Positions 16,284 to 25,250 of a DNA stretch of 36,391 nucleotides are shown piece after piece (the stretch's first letter is position 1; each line of letters starts with the position of its first letter). The DNA is from Streptomyces africanus (GTDB taxonomy: Bacteria > Actinomycetota > Actinomycetes > Streptomycetales > Streptomycetaceae). The notes under the pieces were generated by a model that was not told where the DNA came from, did not search any database, and worked only from the letters and a program-made list of their open reading frames with translations. Where the stretch lies: the NCBI RefSeq assembly GCF_002150735.1, contig NZ_MUKA01000014.1, positions 1 through 36,391 of the forward strand. Direction: 5' to 3'. A program made the translations under genes and the position numbers.

Positions 16284-16739
16284 TCAGCGGCGGGTGTTGC
16301 CGTGGTCGAGCAGCCGGACGCGGTCCACGTTCTGCCGGTCCTCGGCGTCCGCGCTGGGCTCGCCGGCGAACCACGCGTCGAGGATCTCCTTCAGCAGCGG
16401 CTCGGAGGTGAGCCGCAGGCTGAGCGCGAGGACGTTGGCGTCGTTCCAGCGGCGGGCCCCGTCGGCCGTGTAGGCGTCCGTGCACAGGGCGGCCCGGACG
16501 CCCGGCACCTTGTTCGCGGCGATCGAGGCGCCCGTGCCGGTCCAGCAGCACACCACGGCCTGGTCGGCCGTCCCGTCGGCGACCTCACGGGCCGCCGCCT
16601 CGGAGCACACCGCCCACTGGGGGTCGTCGCCGGGGCGCAGTGCGCCGTGCGGGCGCACCTCGTGTCCTCGCTCGCGCAGCGCGGCCACGAGGGAGCGGGC
16701 GACGGGCTCGTCCATGTCCGAGGAAACAGAGATCCGCAT
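16284..16739 (-). CDS. RpiB/LacA/LacB-family sugar-phosphate isomerase, divergent
   Basis: This 151-residue protein matches the RpiB fold: VVCCWTGTGASIAANKVPG (62-80) corresponds to the E. coli RpiB segment with catalytic Cys66 (here Cys65), followed by VRAALCTDAY and WNDANVLALSLR. Recalled against E. coli RpiB, His10 is Met9, His99 is Trp98, and the C-terminal GGRH phosphate site is absent. It is therefore unlikely to be a plain ribose-5-phosphate isomerase; another aldose/ketose phosphate or a lost activity is possible. The ATG at 16739 opens the Rossmann-like strand MRISVSSD. The gene converges on the SpoIIE gene with an 8-base gap. Confidence 0.82.
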   Translation of the reverse strand: MRISVSSDMDEPVARSLVAALRERGHEVRPHGALRPGDDPQWAVCSEAAAREVADGTADQAVVCCWTGTGASIAANKVPGVRAALCTDAYTADGARRWNDANVLALSLRLTSEPLLKEILDAWFAGEPSADAEDRQNVDRVRLLDHGNTRR

Positions 16740-17058
16740 GCTTCGCAGACTACTCGGCGGGGACGCAAGAACCAGCCGTTGGCCAGGCACCCCCTCGGAT
16801 CCCGCCACGCCGCCCGTTCGGCTTGCCGGTCACCCGTGTGGCGCAGCACGCTGGTCCCGCGGTTCTCCCCAGCCGCAGGAGCACCACCGGACGCACCTTA
16901 CTGACTGACCGTCAGTCAATCGGCAAAGGATCGGCGGGTCAGGTCGCACGAGGTGCCCTGTGGCCACGCCTGCACCTACACTGGCACCCCACGACATGCC
17001 GGTTGACCTGCTGGAACGCGGCGGTTGAGTCCACCGCAAGAGTCGAGGAGCGCCCGCT
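16740..17058. other. 319-base intergenic region between rpiB-like and acyltransferase genes
   Basis: No coding sequence is supported here. The notable element is the operator-like palindrome at 16902-16918. A weak -10-like TACACT lies at 16977-16982. GAGGAG (17045-17050) is the ribosome binding site for the TTG start of the acyltransferase at 17059. Confidence 0.6.
16902..16918. promoter_or_regulatory. TetR-type operator-like palindrome
   Basis: TGACTGAC-C-GTCAGTCA is a perfect 8-bp inverted repeat around one base. Its size and sequence are typical of TetR/AcrR-family operators, yet no TetR gene is present in the window. It lies 163 bases upstream of the rpiB-like gene and 140 bases upstream of the acyltransferase gene, which diverge from it. 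Confidence 0.6.
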
Positions 17059-17781
17059 TTGTTCTACTACCTGCTGAAATACGTACTGCTGGGCCCGCTG
17101 CTGAGACTGGTTTTCCGGCCTCGGATAGAAGGCCTGGAGCACGTTCCTTCTCAGGGCGCCGCCATCATCGCCGGCAATCACCTGTCGTTCTCGGACCACT
17201 TCCTGATGCCCGCGGTCCTCAAGCGGCGCATCACCTTCCTCGCGAAGGCCGAGTACTTCACCGGCCCGGGCATCAAGGGCCGTCTGACCGCGTCGTTCTT
17301 CCGCAGCGCCGGGCAGATCCCCGTCGACCGCTCCGGCAAGGACGCCGGGCAGGCCGCGATCCGCGAGGGCCTCGGCGTACTGAGCAAGGACGAGTTGCTC
17401 GGCATCTACCCGGAGGGCACGCGCTCGCACGACGGCCGGCTCTACAAGGGCAAGGTGGGCGTCGCGGTCATGGCCCTCAAGGCCGGCGTCCCGGTCATCC
17501 CCTGCGCGATGATCGGCACCTTCGAGGCCCAGCCGCCGGGCAAGGTCATCCCCAACCTCCACCCCGTCGTGATCCGCTTCGGCAAGCCCCTCGACTTCTC
17601 GCGCTACGCGGGCATGGAGAACGAGAAGGCCATCCTGCGCGCCGTCACCGACGAGATCATGTACGCGATCCTCTCCCTGTCCGAGCAGGAGTACGTCGAC
17701 CAGTACGCGGCCGTCGTGAAGGCCGAGGAGGCCGCCGCCGCCACGAAGGAACGGAAGTTCCCGCGCCTGCCCCTCACTTGA
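17059..17781 (+). CDS. 1-acylglycerol-3-phosphate O-acyltransferase (PlsC family)
   Basis: This 240-residue membrane-associated enzyme transfers an acyl chain to lysophosphatidate or a related acceptor in phospholipid synthesis. The N-terminus is hydrophobic. Motif I is NHLSFSD (40-46, His41 and Asp46), motif II lies around FRSAGQIPVDR (81-91) and motif III is YPEGTRS (117-123). The start is TTG at 17059 with GAGGAG eight bases before it, giving the conserved MFYYLLKYVLLGP opening. The C-terminal tail is Ala/Glu/Lys-rich. Streptomycetes have several PlsC paralogues, so the acceptor is uncertain. The upstream region carries a TetR-type palindrome. Confidence 0.9.
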   Translation: MFYYLLKYVLLGPLLRLVFRPRIEGLEHVPSQGAAIIAGNHLSFSDHFLMPAVLKRRITFLAKAEYFTGPGIKGRLTASFFRSAGQIPVDRSGKDAGQAAIREGLGVLSKDELLGIYPEGTRSHDGRLYKGKVGVAVMALKAGVPVIPCAMIGTFEAQPPGKVIPNLHPVVIRFGKPLDFSRYAGMENEKAILRAVTDEIMYAILSLSEQEYVDQYAAVVKAEEAAAATKERKFPRLPLT

Positions 17782-17864
17782 GGTGCCTGCTGCCGGCCGC
17801 TTGGGACATCTGCTGTCGGCAGAAGCCGTATCCGCGGCCGGCCTCGGCGATCTACGGTCGCGGC

Positions 17865-18890
17865 ATGAGACGTGCTGTGGTGATCGGGGCCGGCGGGCAG
17901 ACAGGACGGCCGGCCGTGCAGGCGCTGGCCCGGGACGGCTGGGAGGTGACGGCCGCGTCGCGCGGCGGGGCCCGGGACGAGAGCTGGCCCGGCGAGGTGC
18001 GGACGGTGCGGCTGGACCGCGAAGACGACGCGGCGCTGGGCGCGCTGATCGGCGACGGCTGCGATCTCGTGGTCGACATCGTCGCCTACGGGGCCCGGCA
18101 CGCACGGCAGTTGACCGGGCTGGCCGACCGCATCGGCTCGGCCGTGGTCGTGTCGACGGTGTCGGTGTACGAGGACGGCACGGGCCGCGGCTTCGACACG
18201 ATGAGCGAGCCGGGCGGATTCCCGCAGTACCCCGTGCCCGTACGCGAGGACCAGCCGACGGTCCCGCCGGGGGACGCCACGTACAGCACCGGCAAGGCCG
18301 CGCTGGAGAGGGAACTCATCGCGGCGGGCGACCGGTTGCCCACGACCCTGCTGCGCGCGGGCGCGATCCACGGTCCCCACAGCCCGCTCCCCCGCGAGCT
18401 GTACTTCGTGAAACGGAACCTCGACGGCCGGCGCAGGCGGGTGCTCGCCCACCGGGGCGAGAGCCGCTTCCACACCTCGGCCGCCCGCAACATCGCCGAA
18501 CTGATCCGGCTGGCGGCCGCCCGGCCCGGCTCCCGGGTGCTCAACGCCTGTGATCCGCAGCCGCCGACGGTGGCGGAGATCGGGGCGGCGGTGGACGCGG
18601 TGATGGGAGTGGAGACGCAGACCGTCCTGGTGGACGGGGCGCCGCCCTCGCCGTCCGTGGGCCGCTCGCCCTGGGCGACGGAGCTGCCGGTGGTCTTCGA
18701 CATGACCGCGGCGGAACGGGAGTTGGGCTACCGGCCGGTCGTGTCCTACGCCGAGAGCCTGCCGGAGACGGTCGACTGGCTCACCCGCCGGGTGTCCGGG
18801 CAGGACTGGCAGGAGGCGTTCCCGACCCTCGCGAGGATCTACCCGGATCTGTTCGACTACGCGGCGGAGGACGCCTGGTTCGGGGCCTGA
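17865..18890 (+). CDS. NAD-dependent epimerase/dehydratase family protein
   Basis: This 341-residue protein is an extended short-chain dehydrogenase. The dinucleotide-binding loop is IGAGGQTGRPA (7-17); the active-site region carries STVSVYEDG, and YSTGKAALE supplies the Tyr and Lys of the YxxxK pair. The C-terminal substrate domain ends with ARIYPDLFDYAAEDAWFGA. The first 30 residues resemble the NAD(P)-binding domains of atypical SDRs, and the substrate cannot be told from sequence. The ATG at 17865 opens the first beta strand. It is 83 bases after the acyltransferase gene and convergent with ureD, 8 bases away. Confidence 0.85.
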   Translation: MRRAVVIGAGGQTGRPAVQALARDGWEVTAASRGGARDESWPGEVRTVRLDREDDAALGALIGDGCDLVVDIVAYGARHARQLTGLADRIGSAVVVSTVSVYEDGTGRGFDTMSEPGGFPQYPVPVREDQPTVPPGDATYSTGKAALERELIAAGDRLPTTLLRAGAIHGPHSPLPRELYFVKRNLDGRRRRVLAHRGESRFHTSAARNIAELIRLAAARPGSRVLNACDPQPPTVAEIGAAVDAVMGVETQTVLVDGAPPSPSVGRSPWATELPVVFDMTAAERELGYRPVVSYAESLPETVDWLTRRVSGQDWQEAFPTLARIYPDLFDYAAEDAWFGA

Positions 18891-18898
18891 GCGGAGGT

Positions 18899-19659
18899 CT
18901 ACGACCGCACGAGTGACAGGCGTGCCTCGTCGAGCAGCCGTCGCAGCCGCAGCGCGTCCGGCGCCACGGCGGTCACCAGGGCGGCGGGACCGGCGAGCGG
19001 GACCACCGAGGCCCCTTCCCCGAGTGCCCGGGCCGGCACCGGCTCGGCGGCGAACTCCGGGTGGACGACGACCAGTTGCCCGACGGCACGATGACCGGCG
19101 AGCACCGCCGGCCCGTCCCAGCCGCCCGGCGCGCCGGGCCCGCAGGCCAGTTCCTGGTCGAGCACGACCTGCCCGGCGACCCGCACGGTCAGCCGGCTCG
19201 TCAGCCGCCCGGGTTCCTCACCGGAGCGGCCGAGCACCTGCTCCTCGCGCAGCACCAGCCGGGCCGTGGCGGCGAGCTCGGCGCGAGTCGTGACGTACAG
19301 GTCGCTGCCCTGGGCGGAGATCAACTGTTCGGGCAGCCAGTGCAGTTCGGCCTGGTCGGCGACGTCGAGCCGGACGTCGTAGCGGGCCTCTCCCTTGGCC
19401 TGCCCCGGCAGGGCGATGGTGGCGGCGGCCGAGCCGACGGACAGCCGGGCTCCCTCCTCCACCCTGGCCCGCACGGTGAAGTGGTCGCCGCCGAGCGGTC
19501 CGCTCATCGCTCCGACCAGCATGACCCGCGCCTCGGCGCCGCTGCCCCGGGTGCGCCGCAGCGCCAGCGGTCCGTCGCTCTCCAGCACGGGCAGGGCGGT
19601 CCCGCCCCGGCCGTCGTCGCGGGCGACGATGCTCGCTACGGAGCGCACCCCGGCGCTGT

Positions 19660-19663
<4 letters not shown>
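18899..19663 (-). CDS. ureD: Urease accessory protein UreD (UreH)
   Basis: This 254-residue chaperone binds apo-urease and recruits UreF and UreG for nickel insertion. The family pattern is visible: LALRRT near residue 35, [20 protein letters not shown] and [15 protein letters not shown]. The GTG start at 19663 overlaps the ureG stop by four bases (GTGA), and the much longer upstream open frame is a shadow of ureG. It is the last gene of the urease operon. Actinobacterial UreD proteins are weakly conserved, so the call rests partly on context. Confidence 0.92.
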
Positions 19664-20349
<686 letters not shown>

Positions 20350-20401
20350 GGGGCGGCTCCTGCGTTCTGGTCCGACTGATTCGAGTAAAGGGGTGATCTG
20401 C

Positions 20402-21076
20402 CTAGGAGGCGAACAGCCGCACGGGCCAGCCCGCGTGTATCTCCGCCCCGATCTCCAGCAACGGCGCCGACCCCGCCGGCAACGCGTCGACCCCCTCGTC
20501 GACCACCCTGCGAGCCGCCTCCACCGCCCGGTCCACGACGCGGTCCGTCTCCGGCGCCAGCCGGGCCAGCACTCCCGTCGCGTCGAAGGGGTCCAGACTC
20601 AGCAGCCGCACCGTCGCGGTGGCCGGCCCGCTGACGCTCTCGTATGCCGCGCAGTACGCCGCGTCGACCGGTCCCAGCCCGGCCGCCCGCGCCGTGAGCC
20701 CCAGCACCACCGGCTGATGGGCTCCCTTGGGGAACTGCCGTGCCAGCGCGTGCAGTTCGGCGGACGGCCAGGTCGCCCGGGCGGCCCGCATCAGCTGCCG
20801 TCCCAGCTTGCGCCCGGCGGCCCGCAGCGCGGGCGAGGGCGTACGGGCGTCCGCGGCTCGGTCCAGGGTGACGGGGTCGATTCCCAGCGCGGCGGCCGCC
20901 GCGAGGGCCGCCGCCACCGAACCGGCCGTGTGCAGCCGCCCCCGGCAGAACTCCGCCAGGCTCGCCGCCCCGCTGATCCGCCCGGCCTTGACCGCCGCCT
21001 CCGCCCCGCCGGAGTGGGCGTGACCGCCGGCGGGAAAGCGGCCGTCGGCCAGGACGAGAAGTGCCGCACGTGACAT
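20402..21076 (-). CDS. ureF: Urease accessory protein UreF
   Basis: This 224-residue, mostly helical and Ala-rich chaperone couples UreG to the UreD-urease complex. The N-terminal [19 protein letters not shown] matches the UreF opening (LxDSxFPxGxFxHSxG pattern). Its start lies 10 bases after the ureC stop, in the conserved order ureC-ureF-ureG-ureD. Confidence 0.94.
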   Translation of the reverse strand: MSRAALLVLADGRFPAGGHAHSGGAEAAVKAGRISGAASLAEFCRGRLHTAGSVAAALAAAAALGIDPVTLDRAADARTPSPALRAAGRKLGRQLMRAARATWPSAELHALARQFPKGAHQPVVLGLTARAAGLGPVDAAYCAAYESVSGPATATVRLLSLDPFDATGVLARLAPETDRVVDRAVEAARRVVDEGVDALPAGSAPLLEIGAEIHAGWPVRLFAS

Positions 21077-21086
21077 CAGGACGTCC

Positions 21087-22808
21087 TCAGAACAGGAAGT
21101 ACCGCTGGGCCATGGGCAGTTCGGCCGCCGGTGTCGCCTCCACCAGCTCGCCGTCGATGTGCACGGCGAAGCTGTCGGGGTCGACGCGGACCTCGGGCCG
21201 GGCGTCGTTCTCCCGCATGTCGGCCTTGGTGACCCCGCGGGTCGACTCGATCGCCACGAACCGCTTGCCCAGGCCCAGCCGCTCCGGCAGCCCGTCCTCG
21301 ACGGCCAGGGGCGCGACGAAGTTCACGGAGTTGGCGCCGGGTGCCCGCCCGATCGCTCCGAACATCGGGCGCGGCAGGACCGGCTGCGGTGTGGGGATCG
21401 AGGCGTTGGCGTCGCCCATCTGCGCGTAGGCGATCTGCCCGCTCTTGATGACGAGCTGCGGCTTGACGCCGAAGAAGGCCGGTTCCCACAGCACGAGGTC
21501 GGCCAGCTTGCCGGTCTCCACCGACCCGATCTCCCGGGCCAGGCCCTGGGCGAGCGCCGGGTTGATCGTGTACTTGGCGACATAGCGGCGTACCCGGTGA
21601 TTGTCGGCTCGCCCGTCACCGGGCAGCGCGCCCCGGCGCCGCTTCATCACATGGGCGGTCTGCCAGGTCCGCATGACGACCTCGCCCACGCGCCCCATGG
21701 CCTGGGAGTCGGAGGAGATGATCGAGATCGCGCCCAGGTCGTGCAGCACGTCCTCGGCGCCGATGGTGGACGGCCGGATCCGGGACTCGGCGAAGGCCAG
21801 GTCCTCCGGCACGGCCGGGTTGAGGTGGTGGCACACCATCAGCATGTCGAGGTGTTCCTCGGCGGTGTTGACGGTGAACGGCCGGGTCGGATTCGTGGAG
21901 CTCGGCAGCACGTGCGGCTCCGAGACCACGGTCATGATGTCCGGCGCGTGCCCGCCGCCCGCACCCTCGGTGTGGTACGCGTGGATGCCCCGCCCGGCGA
22001 TCGCGGCGAGCGTGTCGCCGACGAACCCGGCCTCGTTGAGCGTGTCCGTATGGATGGCGACCTGGACGCCGGTCTGCCCGGCGACGGTCAGGGAGGCGTC
22101 GATGACGGCCGGGGTCGAACCCCAGTCCTCGTGCAGCTTCAGGCCGAGTGCCCCGCCCCGGATCTGCGACAGCATCGCCTCGTGGGAGACGGTGTTGCCC
22201 TTGCCGAGCAGACCGATGTTGAGCGGGTAGGCCTCCATGGCCTCCAGCATGCGCGCGAGATGCCAGGGTCCGGGGGTCACGGTGGTGGCCTTGGAGCCCT
22301 CGGCGGGGCCCGTACCGCCGCCGACCAGGGTCGTGATGCCCGCGGACAGCGCCTCGTCGGCGATCTGCGGGCAGATGAAGTGCACGTGGGCGTCGATCGC
22401 GCCCGCCGTGAGGATCCGCCCGTTGCCCGCGATGATCTCGGTCTCGGGGCCGATGACCAGGTCCGGGTGCACACCGTCCATGGTGTCGGGGTTGCCGGCC
22501 TTGCCGATGCCGGTGATCCGCCCGTCGCGGATGCCGACGTCGGCCTTGACGATGCCCCAGTGGTCGATGATCACCGCGCCGGTGATGACGGTGTCCGGGG
22601 TGCCCTCCGCACGGGTGGCCCGCGCCTGGCCCATGGACTCGCGGATGACCTTGCCGCCGCCGAACACGGCCTCGTCACCGGCGCGCCCGGGCCCGCCGGA
22701 ACGATCCTCCTCGATCTCGACGAGCAGATCGGTGTCGGCGAGCCGGATCCGGTCGCCGGTCGTCGGGCCGAACAGGTCGGCGTACGCGGCACGCGAGATC
22801 TCAGGCAT
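21087..22808 (-). CDS. ureC: Urease alpha subunit
   Basis: This 573-residue catalytic subunit hydrolyses urea to ammonia and carbamate in the cytoplasm. All nickel and active-site residues align with Klebsiella urease at a constant offset of 7: His141 and His143 (HVHF), carbamylated Lys224 and His226 (GLKLHEDWG), His253, His279, the flap residues Cys326 and His327 (MVCHH), and Asp367 (SSDSQ). It should therefore be active once nickel is loaded. GGAGGT supports the ATG at 22808, which overlaps the end of ureB by eight bases. The upstream open-frame extension to 22850 is not part of the family. Confidence 0.98.
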   Translation of the reverse strand: MPEISRAAYADLFGPTTGDRIRLADTDLLVEIEEDRSGGPGRAGDEAVFGGGKVIRESMGQARATRAEGTPDTVITGAVIIDHWGIVKADVGIRDGRITGIGKAGNPDTMDGVHPDLVIGPETEIIAGNGRILTAGAIDAHVHFICPQIADEALSAGITTLVGGGTGPAEGSKATTVTPGPWHLARMLEAMEAYPLNIGLLGKGNTVSHEAMLSQIRGGALGLKLHEDWGSTPAVIDASLTVAGQTGVQVAIHTDTLNEAGFVGDTLAAIAGRGIHAYHTEGAGGGHAPDIMTVVSEPHVLPSSTNPTRPFTVNTAEEHLDMLMVCHHLNPAVPEDLAFAESRIRPSTIGAEDVLHDLGAISIISSDSQAMGRVGEVVMRTWQTAHVMKRRRGALPGDGRADNHRVRRYVAKYTINPALAQGLAREIGSVETGKLADLVLWEPAFFGVKPQLVIKSGQIAYAQMGDANASIPTPQPVLPRPMFGAIGRAPGANSVNFVAPLAVEDGLPERLGLGKRFVAIESTRGVTKADMRENDARPEVRVDPDSFAVHIDGELVEATPAAELPMAQRYFLF

Positions 22809-23112
22809 CGAGGGCACCTCCGGTCTCCCCGCGCAGACCGGGCACGACACGGGCGCCGGTCAGCGGAACGAGTTCGACGTCGACGGGGATCCCGGGTTCG
22901 AAGCGCACGGCCGTGCCGGCGGCGACGTTCAGCCGCTTGCCGCGCGCGGCGGCACGGTCGAACTCCAGACCGGGGTTGGCCTCGGCGAAGTGGTAGTGGG
23001 AGCCGACCTGGACGGGCCTGTCGGCGGCGTTGAGGACGGTGAGCCGGGTGACCTCGCGGCCTTCGTTGTAGGCAATCGGTCCGTCGGCGAAAAGGGTCTC
23101 TCCGGGAATCAC
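22801..23112 (-). CDS. ureB: Urease beta subunit
   Basis: This 103-residue structural subunit has the typical [11 protein letters not shown] start, [19 protein letters not shown], and [15 protein letters not shown]. It assembles with UreA and UreC into the urease trimer. The GTG start at 23112 has GGAGG upstream, 14 bases after ureA, and its 3' end overlaps ureC by eight bases, implying coupled translation. Confidence 0.97.
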   Translation of the reverse strand: MIPGETLFADGPIAYNEGREVTRLTVLNAADRPVQVGSHYHFAEANPGLEFDRAAARGKRLNVAAGTAVRFEPGIPVDVELVPLTGARVVPGLRGETGGALDA

Positions 23113-23126
23113 GGCGGCCTCCGGCG

Positions 23127-23429
23127 TCAGACGATCGGATCGTGAACGGTGACGAGCTTGGTGCCGTCCGGGAACGTCGCCTCCACCTGCACGTCGTGGA
23201 TCATCTCCGGGATGCCCTCCATGACGTCGTCCCTGGTGAGCAGCTTGCGCCCGGAGGACATGAGCTCGGCGACGGTACGGCCGTCACGCGCGCCTTCGAG
23301 GATGTGCGACGTGATGAGCGCGACCGCCTCGGGGTGGTTGAGCTTCAGCCCGCGGGCCCGGCGCTTCTCGGCCACGTCGGCCGCCACGTGGATCAGCAGT
23401 CTCTCTTGCTCGTGCGGGGTCAGTTGCAC
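23127..23429 (-). CDS. ureA: Urease gamma subunit
   Basis: This 100-residue structural subunit is the first gene of the operon. [41 protein letters not shown] and the C-terminal [18 protein letters not shown] are diagnostic. I chose the GTG at 23429 because it gives exactly the usual 100 residues and begins with the family QLTPHE; an in-frame GTG at 23441 would add four residues. A GlnR-like box lies 100 bases upstream. Confidence 0.96.
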   Translation of the reverse strand: MQLTPHEQERLLIHVAADVAEKRRARGLKLNHPEAVALITSHILEGARDGRTVAELMSSGRKLLTRDDVMEGIPEMIHDVQVEATFPDGTKLVTVHDPIV

Positions 23430-23528
23430 GTCCCACCTCACAGTCCTCGCTCCGGACCGTGCGGGGCCCGGCTGCCGCAGCCCCGGGGGAAAAGCCCTGG
23501 TGGCGTGGCGGCAGGCTAGTGGGACCGG

Positions 23529-23545
23529 GTTTCAGGCACGTTAAC
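23529..23545 (-). promoter_or_regulatory. GlnR-box-like site upstream of ureA
   Basis: Read on the minus strand, TTAAC-GTGCCT-GAAAC fits the actinobacterial GlnR consensus GTnAC-n6-GAAAC with one mismatch at the first base. A -10-like TAGCCT lies at 23513-23518 on the same strand, so the box would overlie the -35 region. ureA is a known GlnR target in S. coelicolor (recalled). Nitrogen control of the operon is the expected outcome; the direction is not readable from sequence. Confidence 0.6.
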
Positions 23546-23564
23546 CGGGCCGCGCGCGGGCGGG

Positions 23565-23852
23565 CTACGCCGGGTCGCTCCCCCGGTGCTCCGCCGCGAT
23601 CCCGAACCGCCGGTGTTCGCGCGGAGCGGACGCGACCTCGCGGACCGTGGAGACCGCGCTGATCACCTGCTCCTCCGCGGGCTCCGCGAGCTCCTGGGTC
23701 TCGTCGAGTCGCCGCAGGTCATCGGCTGAGACGAGGGCGACGAGGGGCTTGCCGTGCCGGGTGACGACGACGCGTTCGCCGCCGTACACCACGCGGTTGA
23801 TCAGGTCGGCGAGCTCAGCCCTGGCTTGCGTCACCGGAATCTCGTAGGCCAT
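23565..23852 (-). CDS. Phd/YefM-family antitoxin without adjacent toxin
   Basis: This 95-residue protein has the Phd/YefM fold: YEIPVTQARAELADLINRV, then GGERVVVTRHGKPLVALVSADDLRRL (dimer and DNA-binding part), and a loose acidic C-terminus that would wrap a toxin. No RelE/YoeB, Doc or PIN gene lies next to it: the ureA promoter follows on one side and a divergent ClpP-like gene on the other. The ATG at 23852 follows a good -10 (TATGAT on this strand, 23859-23864) by six bases, so the mRNA may be leaderless. It may be a stand-alone repressor or act with a toxin elsewhere. Confidence 0.88.
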   Translation of the reverse strand: MAYEIPVTQARAELADLINRVVYGGERVVVTRHGKPLVALVSADDLRRLDETQELAEPAEEQVISAVSTVREVASAPREHRRFGIAAEHRGSDPA

Positions 23853-23878
23853 GTCCCCATCATAACGGCACGTACGTC

Positions 23879-23895
23879 CTGTACATTTTTTACAG
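23879..23895. promoter_or_regulatory. TGTACA-containing operator between antitoxin and clpP-like genes
   Basis: CTGTACATTTTTTACAG contains the inverted repeat CTGTA/TACAG with a 7-base spacer, and a TGTACA core at 23880-23885. TGTACA is the core recognised by E. coli YefM (recalled). It lies 27 bases upstream of the antitoxin start and 46 bases upstream of the ClpP-like start, so it could control both. A palindromic ACGTACGT (23870-23877) sits beside it. Confidence 0.5.
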
Positions 23896-23940
23896 AGACA
23901 GCTGTCGCCGGAGACGCTCTGCAGCGAGGAGGGGTTCACC

Positions 23941-24576
23941 ATGACCCGACCGTCCGCCCGTTACGTGCTGCCCGAGTTCACCGAACGCACGTCGTCCGGG
24001 CAACGGACGATGGACCCGTACTCCAAGCTCCTGGAGGGGCGGATCGTCTTCCTCGGGGCGCCGGTGGACGAGACCTCGGCGAACGACGTGATGGCCCAGT
24101 TCATGCACCTCGAGCACCAGGCCCCCGACCGCGACATCTCGCTCTACATCAACTCCCCGGGCGGCACCTTCCACGCCATGACGGCCCTCTACGACACGAT
24201 GCAGTACGTCGCCTGTGACGTGGAGACGATCTGCCTCGGCCAGGCCGGCGCGGCCGCCTCGGTGCTGCTGGCGGCGGGCACACCGGGCAAGCGATCCGTG
24301 CTGCCGGACGCGCGTCTGGTGCTCCATCAGCCCGCGCTGCCCGAGCCGGTCCGCGGGCAGGCGAGCGATCTGGCGATCCAGGCCGACGAGTTGACGCGCA
24401 TGCGGACCCGCATGGAGGAGCTGCTCGCGCGGCACACGGGCCGCACCCGGGAGCAGGTGAGCGCGGACATCGAGCGCGACAAGATCCTCACCGCGCAGGA
24501 GGCGGTGGAGTACGGCCTGGTGGACCGCATCGTCCCCCGCCGGGGCGCCACCCTGGCCCCGCCGACCGGAGAGTGA
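23941..24576 (+). CDS. ClpP-like protease subunit lacking the catalytic serine
   Basis: This 211-residue protein is a full-length ClpP homologue: [21 protein letters not shown] (33-53), YINSPGG (69-75), the nucleophile loop (98-110), VLHQP with His129, and [18 protein letters not shown] with Asp180. The canonical loop GQAAS reads GQAGA, so the catalytic serine is Ala104; a serine occurs only three residues later (Ser107). The flanking sequence aligns without gaps, so this is a true substitution. GAGGAGGGG precedes the ATG. It probably acts as a non-catalytic ring subunit with other ClpPs, like plastid ClpR. The next gene starts seven bases after its stop. Confidence 0.9.
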   Translation: MTRPSARYVLPEFTERTSSGQRTMDPYSKLLEGRIVFLGAPVDETSANDVMAQFMHLEHQAPDRDISLYINSPGGTFHAMTALYDTMQYVACDVETICLGQAGAAASVLLAAGTPGKRSVLPDARLVLHQPALPEPVRGQASDLAIQADELTRMRTRMEELLARHTGRTREQVSADIERDKILTAQEAVEYGLVDRIVPRRGATLAPPTGE

Positions 24577-24583
24577 GCCGCCG

Positions 24584-24892
24584 GTGCTCCCGCCCGAACT
24601 GCCGCCGCTGCCCGCACTGACCCGCGCCGAGGAGGAGTTGATCGACCGTTACCTGGAGGTCGTCGACCTGCTCGGCCGGATCAACCCGGCCCTGCCCGGT
24701 GACACCTACCGCGGACTGCGCGCCGCCCAGGCCCTGGTCGGCAAGGCGACGGCGCTGCGGGACGCGCTGACGCTGATGCACCAGCGGGGCGAGACGGAAC
24801 TGCACGCCGGCACGCTCGGCCGGGCGCTGCGGGTGCTGGACGGCGAGCGGCGCACGGCGCGCGTCACCCTTCCCCCGGAGTCCGTCAGTTGA
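24584..24892 (+). CDS. Small hypothetical protein linked to the ClpP-like gene
   Basis: This 102-residue protein is mainly helical and charged, with EEELIDRYLEVVDLLGRINP, a GLRAAQALVGKATALRDALTLMH helix and LGRALRVLDGERRTARVTLP. No signal peptide or membrane segment is present. The GTG start at 24584 lies seven bases after the ClpP-like stop, so the two are almost certainly cotranscribed. I do not recognise the family; an adaptor or regulator role is only a guess from the neighbour. Confidence 0.75.
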   Translation: MLPPELPPLPALTRAEEELIDRYLEVVDLLGRINPALPGDTYRGLRAAQALVGKATALRDALTLMHQRGETELHAGTLGRALRVLDGERRTARVTLPPESVS

Positions 24893-24903
24893 CCGGTTTC
24901 GCC

Positions 24904-24941
24904 GGCCCGGACGCCCGCTTCGTCGGCGGTGCGTCCGGGCC
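24904..24941 (+). terminator. Terminator after the ClpP-like operon
   Basis: GGCCCGGACGC (24904-24914) pairs perfectly with GCGTCCGGGCC (24931-24941), with an inner CCGC/GCGG extension (24915-24918 and 24926-24929) and one bulged T. It starts 12 bases after the stop codon. There is no T-tract directly after it. Confidence 0.7.
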
Positions 24942-25250
24942 TGAGTCGAAACGCGCCGAACGACGTACCCCTGTTCGGAGTAGGCGGGAGACCTTTTTTT
25001 GGACCCTCACGGTTGCGCAACGCGCGTAGCCGAGAGGCGGAATGGGACATTCCGTCGCTGGTCCGACGGTCCGTGGACCCATGGACCGTGGCTCGAACAC
25101 AGACGTGTCCACCCGAACGGGTGAGTGGTGAGTAACAACACAAATCCCCGGTTCCGTTGGGATTTCGGGACAAGCATGAGCCAAGATCCGTGACTGACGA
25201 CAAGCCCCCGCCACAGCGGCGGGGCGGTCCGGGCGGACGCCGAGTCCTGC
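24942..25250 (+). other. Non-coding leader and promoter region upstream of the riboswitch
   Basis: No coding frame is convincing here. It holds a T7 run at 24994-25000 and a strong hairpin CCCCGCC-ACAGC-GGCGGGG at 25206-25224 just before the riboswitch. The promoter of the NlpC/P60 transcript should lie here, perhaps near the AT-richer stretch 25131-25145, but no clear -10/-35 pair stands out. Confidence 0.4.

Noticed and set aside
25001..25040. tRNA-like stretch with GCGCGTAGCCGAGAGG
   Set aside because: No cloverleaf: anticodon and T arms cannot be drawn and there is no matching acceptor stem.
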